Below are positions 1 to 8,908 of a stretch of DNA of 64,000 bases, one piece after another. The position numbers were made by a program, and so were the translations under genes. The stretch's first letter is position 1, and each line of letters opens with the position of its first letter. Source of the stretch: an uncultured Bacteriovorax sp. (GTDB lineage: Bacteria; Bdellovibrionota; Bacteriovoracia; Bacteriovoracales; Bacteriovoracaceae); assembly GCA_946481315.1 (NCBI GenBank), contig CAMLMH010000007.1, positions 1 through 64,000 of the forward strand, in the 5' to 3' direction. The notes below the pieces were generated by a model. That model searched no databases. It was not told the origin of the DNA and saw only the letters and a list, made by a program, of their open reading frames with translations.

Positions 1-110
1 CTGCTTTTTTAGTAGCTTTTGGAGCTGCTTTCTTAGTAGCTTTTGGAGCTGCTTTCTTAGTAGCTTTTGGAGCTGCTTTTTTAGTAGCTGCTTTCTTTGT
101 AGTAGCTTTC
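1..110 (-). repeat. Tandem in-frame coding repeat (KAAPKATK units)
   Basis: About 24-bp units encoding Lys-Ala-Ala-Pro-Lys-Ala-Thr-Lys are repeated in frame with near-identical DNA (the plus strand repeats 'agcttttggagctgctttctt'-like units about every 24 bases). Such arrays change copy number by slippage, so strain-to-strain length variation is expected. Confidence 0.75.
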
Positions 111-133
111 GCTGCTTTTTTCTTAACTGCCAT
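1..133 (-). CDS. Histone H1-like Lys/Ala-rich protein, 3' end cut by the window
   Basis: Only the first 44 codons are present. The start ATG at 133 follows a clear GGAGGA ribosome site at 141-146. The peptide begins MAVKKKAAKATTKKAATKK and then runs into tandem KAAPKATK units, a strongly basic Lys/Ala/Pro sequence like eukaryotic H1 tails and bacterial histone-like Hc1/AlgP/HctB-type proteins. Such proteins bind and condense DNA non-specifically; that role is inferred from composition only. The C-terminus lies outside the window, so a folded domain there cannot be excluded. Confidence 0.8.
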   Translation of the reverse strand, partial: MAVKKKAAKATTKKAATKKAAPKATKKAAPKATKKAAPKATKKA

Positions 134-355
134 TCGAGAATCCTCCGTTAAAATTAGACCGATTGTTGTTGTCGTGTCTAAAGTTGTTATTTAAAAGAAA
201 CCACTTATCTGCGAGTCTTGTAGGTTACGTTTTCTCCAGGGATGTTTTGCTTTTGTTGTGTTTTTCCCTCGAGAAAATGTCCTATAGATAAATTATTGCT
301 TTAAATTTTTCATCATGTCTATAGCAAAAAACATTTTTTTTACTTTTTTTTCATT

Positions 356-398
356 GGAGGCCCCTAGGGAGTCTCCAAGGAAGTCCCTAAGGACCTCC
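356..398. other. Imperfect inverted repeat downstream of the GNAT gene
   Basis: The left arm (356-370) and right arm (384-398) are complementary at 13 of 15 positions, and the two mismatches are G-U compatible in one orientation. The loop is 13 nt. It lies just past the stop of the minus-strand gene ending at 410 and may act as its terminator or as a 3'-end stabiliser, but no T-tract follows on the minus strand. Confidence 0.5.
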
Positions 399-409
399 CC
401 TTGAACACT

Positions 410-853
410 CTATTTGAGTGTCTTCACCCACTCCACAACCAGTCCATCAGGGCCAAATTTCTTCGGTGTTTTTTTGTACTGATGAGACTCATTGAGGGAG
501 TACATACGGAAATTATCTATCCGGCAGTAGTGGAAAATGCGTTTTAATTTCTTTTCCCGGGCCACTTTTTCGAAAAATTCTTTGATCGTGTGGGAAAGTC
601 CTGCCCCTTGATGATCGATTTTTATGGCAGTATTTTTGGTCAAGAGAGAATCACCCTCTACTTTATAGAAGACCGCAGCGACAATTTCATCCTCGTGCCA
701 GAGAGAATAGAGTTCCCATCCGTCCGCGACTTCTTTCTTAATTTCGTCCAGCGTCCATTTAAAGTCAGGTGAATCAGAAAAAGCGTCGATATTGTAGTCA
801 AAGATAGACTGAACATCTTTTTCGCTTTTGGCTTTTTTAAAGTTGAGTTTCAT
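410..853 (-). CDS. GNAT-family N-acetyltransferase-like protein
   Basis: This is a 147-aa cytoplasmic protein with no signal peptide. Around residues 75-115 it has a GNAT-like core: a beta strand ending in 'TKNTAIKIDHQGAGLS' (a degenerate acetyl-CoA pyrophosphate loop), an amphipathic helix, then 'RIFHYCRIDNFRMYSLNES', which resembles the C-terminal GNAT motif with the Asn-x-x-Met/Ser turn. The usual R/Q-x-x-G-x-G/A signature is weak, so substrate and activity are unknown. It lies 37 bp after a co-directional cytochrome c gene and could be co-transcribed with it. Confidence 0.6.
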   Translation of the reverse strand: MKLNFKKAKSEKDVQSIFDYNIDAFSDSPDFKWTLDEIKKEVADGWELYSLWHEDEIVAAVFYKVEGDSLLTKNTAIKIDHQGAGLSHTIKEFFEKVAREKKLKRIFHYCRIDNFRMYSLNESHQYKKTPKKFGPDGLVVEWVKTLK

Positions 854-890
854 AGCAATCCTTTGCTTTTTTCAAATATTGGGAAAATTC

Positions 891-1190
891 TTAGAGTTTG
901 CTGATGTAGGCCGCCAAATCTTTCATATCCTGTTCAGAAAGTTTTCCGGCATAAGAGGCCATAACAGAACTCTTTCTGACACCTGATTTAGCTTCTGATA
1001 GTTGTTTGACGATATACCAGTCAAACTGACCGGACAGCTTCGGGGCTTTCTGGGCAAGATTTCCTTCCCCTTTTTCACCGTGACAAGAGATACATTGAGC
1101 AGTGTAAAGTGTACCGCCTTTAGCTGCATCCTGAGCAAAAACAGTTGTTGTAGCGAAGGACAGAATAAGTGTAAGAAGAATATTTTTCAT
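891..1190 (-). CDS. Small periplasmic class I cytochrome c
   Basis: The 99-aa protein has a clear Sec signal peptide (residues 1-19, cleavage near VFA-QD). A single heme site, CISCH (Cys33, Cys36, His37), is followed by the G-E-G loop usual in c-type cytochromes. A Met in 'SSVMASYAGKLS' is the likely sixth ligand, and the C-terminal helix 'DMKDLAAYISKL' is typical of cytochrome c553/c5-type monoheme carriers. It probably shuttles electrons in the periplasm. Heme attachment would depend on the ResB/CcsA system at 5.7-8.9 kb. Confidence 0.9.
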   Translation of the reverse strand: MKNILLTLILSFATTTVFAQDAAKGGTLYTAQCISCHGEKGEGNLAQKAPKLSGQFDWYIVKQLSEAKSGVRKSSVMASYAGKLSEQDMKDLAAYISKL

Positions 1191-1248
1191 TAGAACCCCG
1201 GGTTATGTATTTGGTAAAAAACGAAAATCTTTTTAATTTTACTCTAAT

Positions 1249-1893
1249 CTAAGCGGAGACGGCAACCACTTTGAGCGGAAGCGGCAACTGCAGCTGAGTC
1301 CATATCTCCTGAAGGAAGATGACGAGCTCGGACTCTTGCCAGGCCTTACCCGTATTCCTCAGATAGAGCGTCTCAGCTTCATAAAGAGCGATCTCCCATC
1401 GTCTATCCAGAGGAATAAATGAAGAACTTTTTTCAGTCAACCAGAGGGCCAGGCGGTTTTTTTCCACCAGAGATGTATAAGCATAAGGCATTTGTTCGGC
1501 GTGGGTTTTAAGCATTGTGACCAGCACGGAAGCCAGCAGCCGCATTTTTTCAGTCATGAACCGTTGTTCTAATGTTGCCGGGAAGTCGTTTGCTGAAGGA
1601 TCCTCCAGTGCCGGCCGATGATTGTAATCGCGTAAGAAACTCTCCCATTCTCTGAAAGTAAGCGCGAAAGCCGTATTCAGAGATTTTTTTTCGAACAAAG
1701 TGGCCAGGCTTTCGCTGATGATAGTGCGAAGCTGATCATCCCCGGAAAATGGATAATGAAGCGTCAAAATCTTGTCGCCTGCACAAGTCGCTCTCCAATT
1801 AATGAGCGAATTATCTGAATGGGGATGAATATTTAGAAAACCTTTTGCTCTTTCGGATATGTTTAATGTCATCTCTGTTTGCCTGTAGAACAT
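1249..1893 (-). CDS. Unknown protein, possibly NifU/SufE-like fold
   Basis: This 214-aa soluble protein has no family I can name with assurance. Residues 30-100 ('WRATCAGDKILTLHY' ... 'ESLATLFEKKSLNTAF' ... 'FRE') follow the strand and helix order of NifU/SufE Fe-S scaffold domains, including the 'alt-helix, K-x-L, A' pattern, but the cysteine ligands are not conserved. The rest is helical. A second in-frame ATG at 1872 is an alternative start; neither has a convincing ribosome site. The gene is divergent from the thiamine-pyrophosphokinase-like gene with only 23 bp between start codons. Confidence 0.55.
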   Translation of the reverse strand: MFYRQTEMTLNISERAKGFLNIHPHSDNSLINWRATCAGDKILTLHYPFSGDDQLRTIISESLATLFEKKSLNTAFALTFREWESFLRDYNHRPALEDPSANDFPATLEQRFMTEKMRLLASVLVTMLKTHAEQMPYAYTSLVEKNRLALWLTEKSSSFIPLDRRWEIALYEAETLYLRNTGKAWQESELVIFLQEIWTQLQLPLPLKVVAVSA

Positions 1894-1916
1894 TTTTTGA
1901 TTAAGAATAACTTGTT

Positions 1917-2567
1917 ATGAAATCTAAACTTATGAAGCAAATAAATCAAGCAGAGCATTTTGTGGTCATTGGACCCCGAAAGTTTAATTATAAACTGATA
2001 TCCAGGGCCAGGTTTGCTCCCCGAACGCTGCTTCTCTATATAGACGGTGGATTGAATCATCGTGCGCAGCTGGAAAAAAATAAACTGATCAAAAACATTC
2101 CCTTCCTGGGAGTGGGAGATAACGACAGCACTCATTTTTCCTGCGACATTGTCAAAAAAGAGCAAGATTCCTCCGATTTGTGTTTTGCTTTAAATCTTAT
2201 CCGTAGACATGCTGCTCTTGTAAAATCTGTTGAATTCTTCGGCTTCATTGAAGGAAAACGGGTGGATCATTTTCTTTTTAATCTCGGCGAAATTGATCAA
2301 TTCTGCCGGGAGCTACCGCAGAAAAAAGGAACGAAAATTCACATTGAAAGTAAACTGCACTTCTTCCCGGCCGGATCACATGAGCTTTCTGTCCAGGGAC
2401 TTTTTTCAATTATCACGCTTGCTTCAGGCCAAATAAATCTGGCCGGTGCCTGCGCCTACCCTTTTGAAGGTAAGCTTCCCCCGCTTAGTAGCCAGGGTCT
2501 CTCCAACATCGGTCATGGAAAAATTTCCATTCGCTCTAAAAAAAGATTTATTATTTTTCAGGAATAA
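1917..2567 (+). CDS. Thiamine pyrophosphokinase-like protein
   Basis: In the 216-aa protein I see the TPK signatures in order: 'YIDGG' (ATP-side Asp), 'GVGDNDS' (Mg-binding D-x-D-S), 'DSSDLCFALNLI' (the D-x-T/S-D-x-x-x-A-L motif), and 'GFIEGKRVDHFLFNL' (G-G-R-x-D-H-x-x-x-N). A C-terminal 'GLSN' matches the thiamine-binding domain. It would transfer pyrophosphate from ATP to thiamine, giving thiamine diphosphate in the cytoplasm. The third motif has EGKR where GGR is usual, so a related activity remains possible. The 3' end overlaps the convergent penicillin-acylase gene by 17 bp. Confidence 0.75.
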   Translation: MKSKLMKQINQAEHFVVIGPRKFNYKLISRARFAPRTLLLYIDGGLNHRAQLEKNKLIKNIPFLGVGDNDSTHFSCDIVKKEQDSSDLCFALNLIRRHAALVKSVEFFGFIEGKRVDHFLFNLGEIDQFCRELPQKKGTKIHIESKLHFFPAGSHELSVQGLFSIITLASGQINLAGACAYPFEGKLPPLSSQGLSNIGHGKISIRSKKRFIIFQE

Positions 2568-4926
2568 AAGTTAAAACCAAACCCGATTGGCGATAATCTT
2601 CTGCATCCAGAGATTCAGGACGAAATTGACCGGACTTAAACATTTCCAGATGATTTTTATAGTAAGGAGACAGCAGATGGGCCGAATTACCGGACGGTAG
2701 TACACCCAGCGCTTTTTCCGGCCGGGCAAAGTCAATCAGTCTGCGTGTGGAAGGACCCGCTACGACTTTCAGGCTCATGCCTGACATCCGCTGATTATTT
2801 ATTTCCTGAATTGAGCCGCTGACAGGAAAAGGACCGATATTAAACAGATCACCTATAAGCGGTAGTGTTCCAAAAGGATGCATCAGTTTAAGCTGGTGAA
2901 GCGCCCCCCAGGCCCATGTCTTTTGGTCGCTCCCTAATCTATCTTCCAATTGCTTAATCGTTTGAAGAAATGTCAGACGCATAAATTTTTTTCGGTCAAT
3001 CCCCCTCCACCACGCAGAATCGGGATTAGTCAGGACTTTTTTCAGAAAAAATGAACCGCTTGGGATACGAGAATATGTATGAAACTCTTCATCAGTTAAT
3101 GGGCGTAAAAGGCTGCGGCTGATCTGAATGGCCCAGGTATAAAAAAGCAGTGCCGGACGCGAAGAGACTTCCGACTGCAGATCCCAGTTAAGTAATTCTG
3201 AAAAAAGATCTTTGTAACGAACGTCCTGGAGGATCGGATCATGGTCCAGGTATTCAAACATTTTTTCGCGGATTAGTTTGTTTTCAAAATTTACCGAAAG
3301 TGTCTGAATGGTTTGCAGATCTTCAATAGTCCATTTTTCTTTTTGCGACAGGATATGTTTGAGAGTTGCATAACGGTAATCCGGCTGGAAGTCTCCTCTT
3401 TCCTGTGCCGGATAAGTCTCTGGACGGGAATTAGCAGAAACAATCAGACCATCTTTAGGATTTTCCTTAAAAGGTTTCTGATGAAAGTCCAGATACCCCA
3501 GGTATTCATCATTTCCGCTGGCCCCATCGAGAATAAAGTCAGATTTCACGTGAGGAGGCCTGAGGATAATGTCTCCAAACATCCACCAGGCTATATTTTT
3601 TTTGTCAGCATAAAGGATATTAAGGCCCGGCGCACGGCCCTCTTTGACTGCACTTTTAAATTCTTCCATTGACCGGGAAAGCCCTATTTTGTGTAATACG
3701 GAAATCAGGTCAGCTGATGGACGTGAACGATCGAGATATGCCCATTTTAAGGCAAGATCATTTCCGATAAGACCATTATTTAGTATTGGACCATGATTGG
3801 TTTCAGTGACTTCTATATGACGATCTTCGCTGAAACGGACAGCGATTTTTTCGCTTCGCCCCTTCAGCGGATACTCTTTTCCTTTAAAAGTATAAGTACG
3901 GTTTGGCCAATTTATTTTTTCCTGATATAGATCGAGATCATCTGTGAGGCTCATAGTAAAACCCCATCCCCGTTCCCGATTATGTGCATGAACAGCAAAA
4001 GGGACGATGGAAAGGAAATGGCCGTAGGTTTCAAATTCCGGTGTTTTCAGATGAGCTTCAAACCAGACACCGGGCTGGGTATAGCTGATATGTGGATCGT
4101 TGGCGAGTATGGGATACCCAGATTCAGAACGATGAGAGGCAAGAACCCATCCATTACTGCCATCAAAAAGTGGAAATCCGCTGGTCAAAGACTCCAGCAT
4201 GTCCCGTGAGTGAAAAGGCAGACGGTGAAGAACATAACGGGATTCATTTTTTGTTTTTTCGAGGCTTCCAGAGCGTAATTCAAGAAGCCGGGCCTGATCC
4301 AGCCTTCTGCCAAGTTCTGTAAAGAGAGGATCCTGCAGAGTCCCCATTCCGAAACTGTAGGCCATCACACCTATGAATGTCTGACCATCGACCAGAGAAA
4401 AAGGTCTTGGCTTAATACCCGCGAGAATTAACTCCAGAGGCATCGGCCCTTGGGCAATAAACTGATTGATTCCGTCATAAAAAGCATTTGCCTCTTTCAA
4501 CATTTCCGGATGAAAAAGTCCCTGCCGTTTACCTTGATCAATAATCTGCTCTGCTTCCCGCTTAAGCCCCAGTGTTCGGAATAAAATATCGCTCATAAGC
4601 TGACTTTTTCCGAAAACTTCTGCCAGCTCACCGTTGCCCATTCTTCGCTGCATTTCCATCTGAAAAAGGCGTTCGCTGGCCATGATATAGCCGAGAGTGC
4701 GGTAAGCATCTTCGTTATTTTGCGCTTCAATATGAGGAATACCAAATTCATCACGAATCACGGTGACCTGGGCCTTGAGCCCTTTTAAACTCATTTCTCC
4801 GGACGTTTTCGGCACAGCACGAACTAGCATCCAGTATATTGTCAGGGCAGAAAGAACAAGCAGCGCTAAAAAAAACAGCAGCAGAAACTTTATGGTTTTT
4901 TTAGGATGAAGAGGTTTGTTTTCCAT
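2551..4926 (-). CDS. Penicillin acylase-family N-terminal nucleophile hydrolase
   Basis: From ATG at 4926 the protein is 791 aa; a TTG further upstream would add ten unlikely residues. It starts with an N-terminal membrane anchor or uncleaved signal (about residues 14-38). An alpha-chain-like region follows with 'RDEFGIPHIEA' and 'QMEMQRRMGNGELAE'. The self-processing site is 'FDGSNGWVLA', where Ser257 would become the N-terminal nucleophile of the beta chain. 'TNHGPILN' and 'DPH' are family oxyanion/support motifs. Members hydrolyse amides such as beta-lactams or acyl-homoserine lactones; the substrate cannot be read from sequence. The membrane anchor suggests a periplasmic location. Confidence 0.88.
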   Translation of the reverse strand: MENKPLHPKKTIKFLLLFFLALLVLSALTIYWMLVRAVPKTSGEMSLKGLKAQVTVIRDEFGIPHIEAQNNEDAYRTLGYIMASERLFQMEMQRRMGNGELAEVFGKSQLMSDILFRTLGLKREAEQIIDQGKRQGLFHPEMLKEANAFYDGINQFIAQGPMPLELILAGIKPRPFSLVDGQTFIGVMAYSFGMGTLQDPLFTELGRRLDQARLLELRSGSLEKTKNESRYVLHRLPFHSRDMLESLTSGFPLFDGSNGWVLASHRSESGYPILANDPHISYTQPGVWFEAHLKTPEFETYGHFLSIVPFAVHAHNRERGWGFTMSLTDDLDLYQEKINWPNRTYTFKGKEYPLKGRSEKIAVRFSEDRHIEVTETNHGPILNNGLIGNDLALKWAYLDRSRPSADLISVLHKIGLSRSMEEFKSAVKEGRAPGLNILYADKKNIAWWMFGDIILRPPHVKSDFILDGASGNDEYLGYLDFHQKPFKENPKDGLIVSANSRPETYPAQERGDFQPDYRYATLKHILSQKEKWTIEDLQTIQTLSVNFENKLIREKMFEYLDHDPILQDVRYKDLFSELLNWDLQSEVSSRPALLFYTWAIQISRSLLRPLTDEEFHTYSRIPSGSFFLKKVLTNPDSAWWRGIDRKKFMRLTFLQTIKQLEDRLGSDQKTWAWGALHQLKLMHPFGTLPLIGDLFNIGPFPVSGSIQEINNQRMSGMSLKVVAGPSTRRLIDFARPEKALGVLPSGNSAHLLSPYYKNHLEMFKSGQFRPESLDAEDYRQSGLVLTFIPEK

Positions 4927-4946
4927 GAAATAATCTAAACATAAAG

Positions 4947-5636
4947 ATGAAAACAATAAAACAAAATTCTCGGTATTTACTTGTGGATGTGATTCGCGGT
5001 TTTACCGTAGTTCTCATGATCATCTTTCATTTTTCTTTCGATCTGGATTACTATGGCCTGATAGATATCGATATCATTCATCATCCCTTTTGGTATTTCT
5101 TTCCCCGTCTCATTGTTTTTCTTTTTCTTTTTGCAACTGGTATGTCATTGAGTCTTGCCCATAAGGATTCTATTCATTGGGAGAAATTTTTAAAAAGGCT
5201 TGGCTTATTGGTATTCTGGGCCGTCATCATCAGTGCAGTCACTTATTATCTATTTCCTAATTCGTGGATTTATTTTGGCACTCTGCATGCGATTGCCGTC
5301 ATTTCCTGTTTATCGCTTCCTTTTCTGCGATACCCTTTCCTGGCCGCTGGTGTAGCGATGGCGTTTTTTATCCCTTCTGTCATCTGGGACCTCACCCTTC
5401 CCTGGATTCAATTACCGCATGCTTCATGGGATTATATATCCCCTTTTCCTTGGGTAGGTGCCAGTTTACTGGGAATATTTGCCGTGCATAAAGGTCTGCC
5501 ATATAGAGAGCTGAAAGAGTCGCCCATTATGAGAGCACTAAAATTTTTGGGTCAACATTCTTTGATTATTTATCTTCTTCATCAGCCGGTTCTTTTTGGG
5601 ATACTGGGACTTTATAGCGAACTTAATCGTTCCTAG
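4947..5636 (+). CDS. DUF1624/heparan-acetyltransferase-like integral membrane protein
   Basis: The 229-aa protein has about six to seven hydrophobic spans and begins with the family's 'VDVIRGFTVVLMIIFHFSFDL' region, including the conserved R-G and H in the first helix. It ends in a membrane helix with 'IYLLHQP', where the 'LLHQP' motif is typical of DUF1624 and related acyltransferase-3-like proteins. A cell-surface glycan or lipid acyl transfer role is known for distant relatives only. Its start is 20 bp from the divergent penicillin-acylase start, so any promoters must lie inside the neighbouring coding sequence. Confidence 0.82.
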   Translation: MKTIKQNSRYLLVDVIRGFTVVLMIIFHFSFDLDYYGLIDIDIIHHPFWYFFPRLIVFLFLFATGMSLSLAHKDSIHWEKFLKRLGLLVFWAVIISAVTYYLFPNSWIYFGTLHAIAVISCLSLPFLRYPFLAAGVAMAFFIPSVIWDLTLPWIQLPHASWDYISPFPWVGASLLGIFAVHKGLPYRELKESPIMRALKFLGQHSLIIYLLHQPVLFGILGLYSELNRS

Positions 5637-5691
5637 CTCATGCTCTTCATGTTATAAAAAAGACCATCTATTTTCGTAGTGAGGAATTATC

Positions 5692-7326
5692 GTGGAAAAG
5701 TCTTCCAAAAAAGACTGGAAAAAAGTCGGAAGTTCAATTGAGCGGCAAATCGGCAGCTTGAAATTTGCAGTTTTTATCATTCTCTTGTTTAGCGTAAGCA
5801 TGATAATCGGGACATTTCTTGAATCCTATTATGGCACTGATTTCGCCAACAGAACTGTCTATAAAACTATCCCCTTCATGCTCATTCAGTTTGGCATGAT
5901 GTTGTCAATTATCTTCGCCGCATTTCTGCGCTTACCTCCAAAGAAGAGACTGTATGGTTTTTACACGGTCCACTCCGGGTTAGTGATCATCGGTATGGGA
6001 TCTATGATCACCTATATTGCCGGTGTCGACGGTACACTCAGCCTTAATCCCAATGAACCCAACCGTCAGGTCATTTTATCCAAAGATGTCCTGAAATTCA
6101 CTTATCCGGAAGAAGGCAAGCAGGTTACCAGTGAACTTCCTTATTCTGCTTTCAGAAAAACAATCAATGAACACTATGATGATATCAAGATTGTCGAGTA
6201 TCTGCCTTTTGCTCAGGGAAAATTTACCTGGACCGACGCAGTCAATACTTATCCGGTAACTGCACCTGTCCATTCTTCTGTCTATTATTTTAAAAATGCA
6301 TTTGCTGAAGAGAAAGTAACTCTTTCTCTTCATCCCGAATCCGGCAGTGATTTTCAGTCGACAGTCACTATGGGCCCGCTCAGTTTCAATTATCTTCCTG
6401 AAGGTATTTCCCGATGCTTTGAAACATCGAATCCTTCTGGGATTGTGATCTGGAATGCTGAAACAGCAGAATGCTTTACTCCTGAAGAAAAAAAATTACC
6501 CGTAAAATCGACTAGCGCTAATAACCGCTTCGTGGTCGTTCCGCACGATGGAAAACTGCTGACATTCTTCCCTGATTTTTCTCCATTTCCGATGAATGCG
6601 AATTTCCAGGTGGATCAAAAATCCGCCATCCGCTCTTTATCAAAAAAAATATTCGAGGAAAAACCTTCACTTTTTCTATTCGGTAAACAACTGGCCTTTT
6701 ATTCTAAAGAAGATCAAAAATGGTTACTGCAATCGCTGGAGTTGAAAGGAAAAAGCGTTACACTTCCCTGGATGGGGGCAGAAATTGCTCTTCTGGATCA
6801 CCAGGAGAAGCTTGTTCCGTTTAATATGCCTGAACCAACAATTCCCATTCAAAAAAACGGTTCACTGATTAAAGGAGACATCCGGGCAGTTAAACTGGAA
6901 ATTTTAGGGAAAGAGTATTGGGTCAGCAATTATTCTCCGCTAAGTCTGATCATTCAGGGTAAAAAAGTTGTGATCGAAGTCACTAAAGAATCCCTGCAAC
7001 TTCCATTTGAGCTTGCGCTTACTCAGTTTAAAATGGACAAAGATCCAGGGACCAATAATCCGGCCAGCTATGAATCCTTTATAAAGTTATTTTCAGACGG
7101 TCAGATGACCAATCATCATGTCTATATGAACAACCCGCTAAAACATCGCGGTTTTACTTTCTATCAGGCTTCATACTCGCAGGACAGTGCGGGTAATTAC
7201 AGCTCAACATTGTCTGTCAATGTTGACCAAGGCCGTGTCTGGAAGTACTTAGGATCGCTGATGCTGGTTTTCGGGGCTGCCTGGCACTTTCATTTAAATC
7301 GAAAAAAGAAAAAGGAGCACACGTGA
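5692..7326 (+). CDS. resB: Cytochrome c biogenesis protein ResB
   Basis: The 544-aa protein starts at GTG (5692) after a GAGGAATT ribosome site. It is organised as ResB/Ccs1: a membrane helix at about 27-45, two further spans at about 63-80 and 95-115, a large periplasmic domain (about 120-515) and a final transmembrane helix near 522-540 followed by a basic tail. The C-terminal region carries the family's 'YQASYSQDSAGNYSS' segment, and 'LKHRGFTFYQ' is typical. With CcsA it forms the System II heme-handling complex that delivers reduced heme to CxxCH motifs. It overlaps ccsA by 4 nt (GTGA), so the two are translationally coupled. Confidence 0.92.
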   Translation: MEKSSKKDWKKVGSSIERQIGSLKFAVFIILLFSVSMIIGTFLESYYGTDFANRTVYKTIPFMLIQFGMMLSIIFAAFLRLPPKKRLYGFYTVHSGLVIIGMGSMITYIAGVDGTLSLNPNEPNRQVILSKDVLKFTYPEEGKQVTSELPYSAFRKTINEHYDDIKIVEYLPFAQGKFTWTDAVNTYPVTAPVHSSVYYFKNAFAEEKVTLSLHPESGSDFQSTVTMGPLSFNYLPEGISRCFETSNPSGIVIWNAETAECFTPEEKKLPVKSTSANNRFVVVPHDGKLLTFFPDFSPFPMNANFQVDQKSAIRSLSKKIFEEKPSLFLFGKQLAFYSKEDQKWLLQSLELKGKSVTLPWMGAEIALLDHQEKLVPFNMPEPTIPIQKNGSLIKGDIRAVKLEILGKEYWVSNYSPLSLIIQGKKVVIEVTKESLQLPFELALTQFKMDKDPGTNNPASYESFIKLFSDGQMTNHHVYMNNPLKHRGFTFYQASYSQDSAGNYSSTLSVNVDQGRVWKYLGSLMLVFGAAWHFHLNRKKKKEHT

Positions 7327-8882
7327 AAAAATGGTTATTAATTCTGACGATCCTCTTTTCAGGAACAGGTTTCGCAGAAACTTATTTTTGTCATAAAGAC
7401 ATTGAAGTTCTTCCAATCCTTCAAGGCGGAAGAGTTAAGCCGCTTTTTGTGCATGCTTCGGAAACAATGAAAGCATTGACCGGTAAATCTAAGGTAGGAG
7501 ATTTGAGTGCGACTGAAGCTTACTGTCTGCTCTCCCTGAATGGTATGGGACTTCCGGCACAAATTGATCTCAAGGCACGCATAGATCACGTGGATGCCAT
7601 GAAGTTTTTCGGTCTAAAAGACGGAGAACACGAAATCAGCTATGAAGAATTACTCAAACGCGAAGACGAAATCAGAAACGAAGTCCGTCTTTCCAAAGAT
7701 AATGAGTCCTATAAAAAAGCGATGGGAAAACTTTTTGACAGTGTTTTTCTTTATAAGGAAATCAAAGACGGAACTAACTGGATGCTGGCCGAAATTAACG
7801 GACCAGAGTTATCCTGGCTGCCTTTGGTTAGCTACCTGACAGAAGAAAAAGTCATCGCTCAAAAGGCCGTCACTCCCGTCGAGCCATTTTTGCCTGTTTT
7901 GATGAAATCAAAAACAAACTACGATTCGGTGGCCGGTGATAAGTACATGCTGGAGTATTATTATGCCAAGGCCCACTTCGCCTCATTTGCTATGCTCTTC
8001 ACCATTCTCGCCCTTTGCGCCATGGTTCTCTTTAAAAACTTTAATATTGCCCTGGGACTGGCCACTCTCTCGGTGCTGACTCAAATTGCCCTGATCACCT
8101 TTCGAGTTCTCATCTCCGGCCGTGCTCCGGTCACGAATATGTACGAAACAGTTTTGTTTTCCGGTTTGGGAGCTCTCTTACTTGCAATGGTTCTCGGACA
8201 TTTTAAAAAGGAAAAAATTTACGTCTACATGGGACTGGCCTACTCACTTTGTACCCTCATGATGATCAATTTCGCCAATGGAATGCTGACTGCTACAATT
8301 TCACCGCTCGTTCCGGTTTTAAGAGATAATTTCTGGCTTTCTACTCATGTGACGACCATAATTCTCTCTTACGGAGCTCTCGCCTTAAGCTGGATTCTCG
8401 CCAATACTGCTTTAATTAAAACCAAATTAGGCAAAATGGATAAAAAAGAAGAGCTGCTTAATGCTGACATCATCTACACTACACTGAAATGGGGAACCAC
8501 ACTGCTGGCAGCGGGAATTATTCTGGGTGGTGTCTGGGCGGATTACTCCTGGGGGCGCTTCTGGGGATGGGATCCGAAAGAAACCTGGTCATTGATCGTG
8601 CTTTGTCTCTACATGGCCATCTTGCATGGAAGATACACTTCCTGGATCAAAACTGACCGATTCATCCTGGTGACTGCTGGAGCTTTTATGAGTGTTATGA
8701 TGGCATGGTTTGGAGTGAATTATATTCTCGCTTCCGGACTTCATTCCTATGGATTCAGTGAAGGCGGGGCCCTCTTTTTAGGAACCTTCTTTTTAGTACA
8801 AACAATTATTCTCATTGTGACCCGGCCGAAAAAATCTGCAACTGATCTTCCGGATGAGGAATTAAGCGGATCTAATGCATAA
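7323..8882 (+). CDS. ccsA: Cytochrome c biogenesis protein CcsA, long form
   Basis: The start is GTG at 7323 after AAAGGAG. The 519-aa protein has a signal-like N-terminus and a periplasmic region of about 190 residues ('EVLPILQGGRVKPLFVHASE'), then about eight membrane spans carrying the heme-binding WWD domain: 'GVWADYSWGRFWGWDPKET'. Conserved His residues flank it ('WLSTHV' and 'LHSYGF'). It is the heme exporter and synthetase partner of ResB. The extra N-terminal domain makes it about 200 residues longer than chloroplast-type CcsA; similar long forms exist in other phyla. Confidence 0.93.
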   Translation: MKKWLLILTILFSGTGFAETYFCHKDIEVLPILQGGRVKPLFVHASETMKALTGKSKVGDLSATEAYCLLSLNGMGLPAQIDLKARIDHVDAMKFFGLKDGEHEISYEELLKREDEIRNEVRLSKDNESYKKAMGKLFDSVFLYKEIKDGTNWMLAEINGPELSWLPLVSYLTEEKVIAQKAVTPVEPFLPVLMKSKTNYDSVAGDKYMLEYYYAKAHFASFAMLFTILALCAMVLFKNFNIALGLATLSVLTQIALITFRVLISGRAPVTNMYETVLFSGLGALLLAMVLGHFKKEKIYVYMGLAYSLCTLMMINFANGMLTATISPLVPVLRDNFWLSTHVTTIILSYGALALSWILANTALIKTKLGKMDKKEELLNADIIYTTLKWGTTLLAAGIILGGVWADYSWGRFWGWDPKETWSLIVLCLYMAILHGRYTSWIKTDRFILVTAGAFMSVMMAWFGVNYILASGLHSYGFSEGGALFLGTFFLVQTIILIVTRPKKSATDLPDEELSGSNA

Positions 8883-8888
8883 AAAAAA

Positions 8889-8905
8889 GGCGTCCAAAGG
8901 ACGCC
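8889..8905. terminator. Bidirectional rho-independent terminator after ccsA
   Basis: GGCGTCC-AAA-GGACGCC forms a perfect 7-bp stem. It is flanked by eight A residues on the left and TTTTT on the right, so it can end transcription of both ccsA and the convergent gene stopping at 8909. Confidence 0.93.
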
Positions 8906-8908
8906 TTT

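Noticed and set aside
1..110. CRISPR array suggested by short near-identical repeats
   Set aside because: The repeats have no spacers and are in frame within a coding gene.
1894..1916. TPP riboswitch before the thiamine pyrophosphokinase-like gene
   Set aside because: The space is only 23 bp, far too short, and no THI-box sequence is seen.
3313..3672. A 119-aa plus-strand frame inside the penicillin acylase gene
   Set aside because: It is antisense to a well-supported gene and has low-quality composition with no ribosome site.
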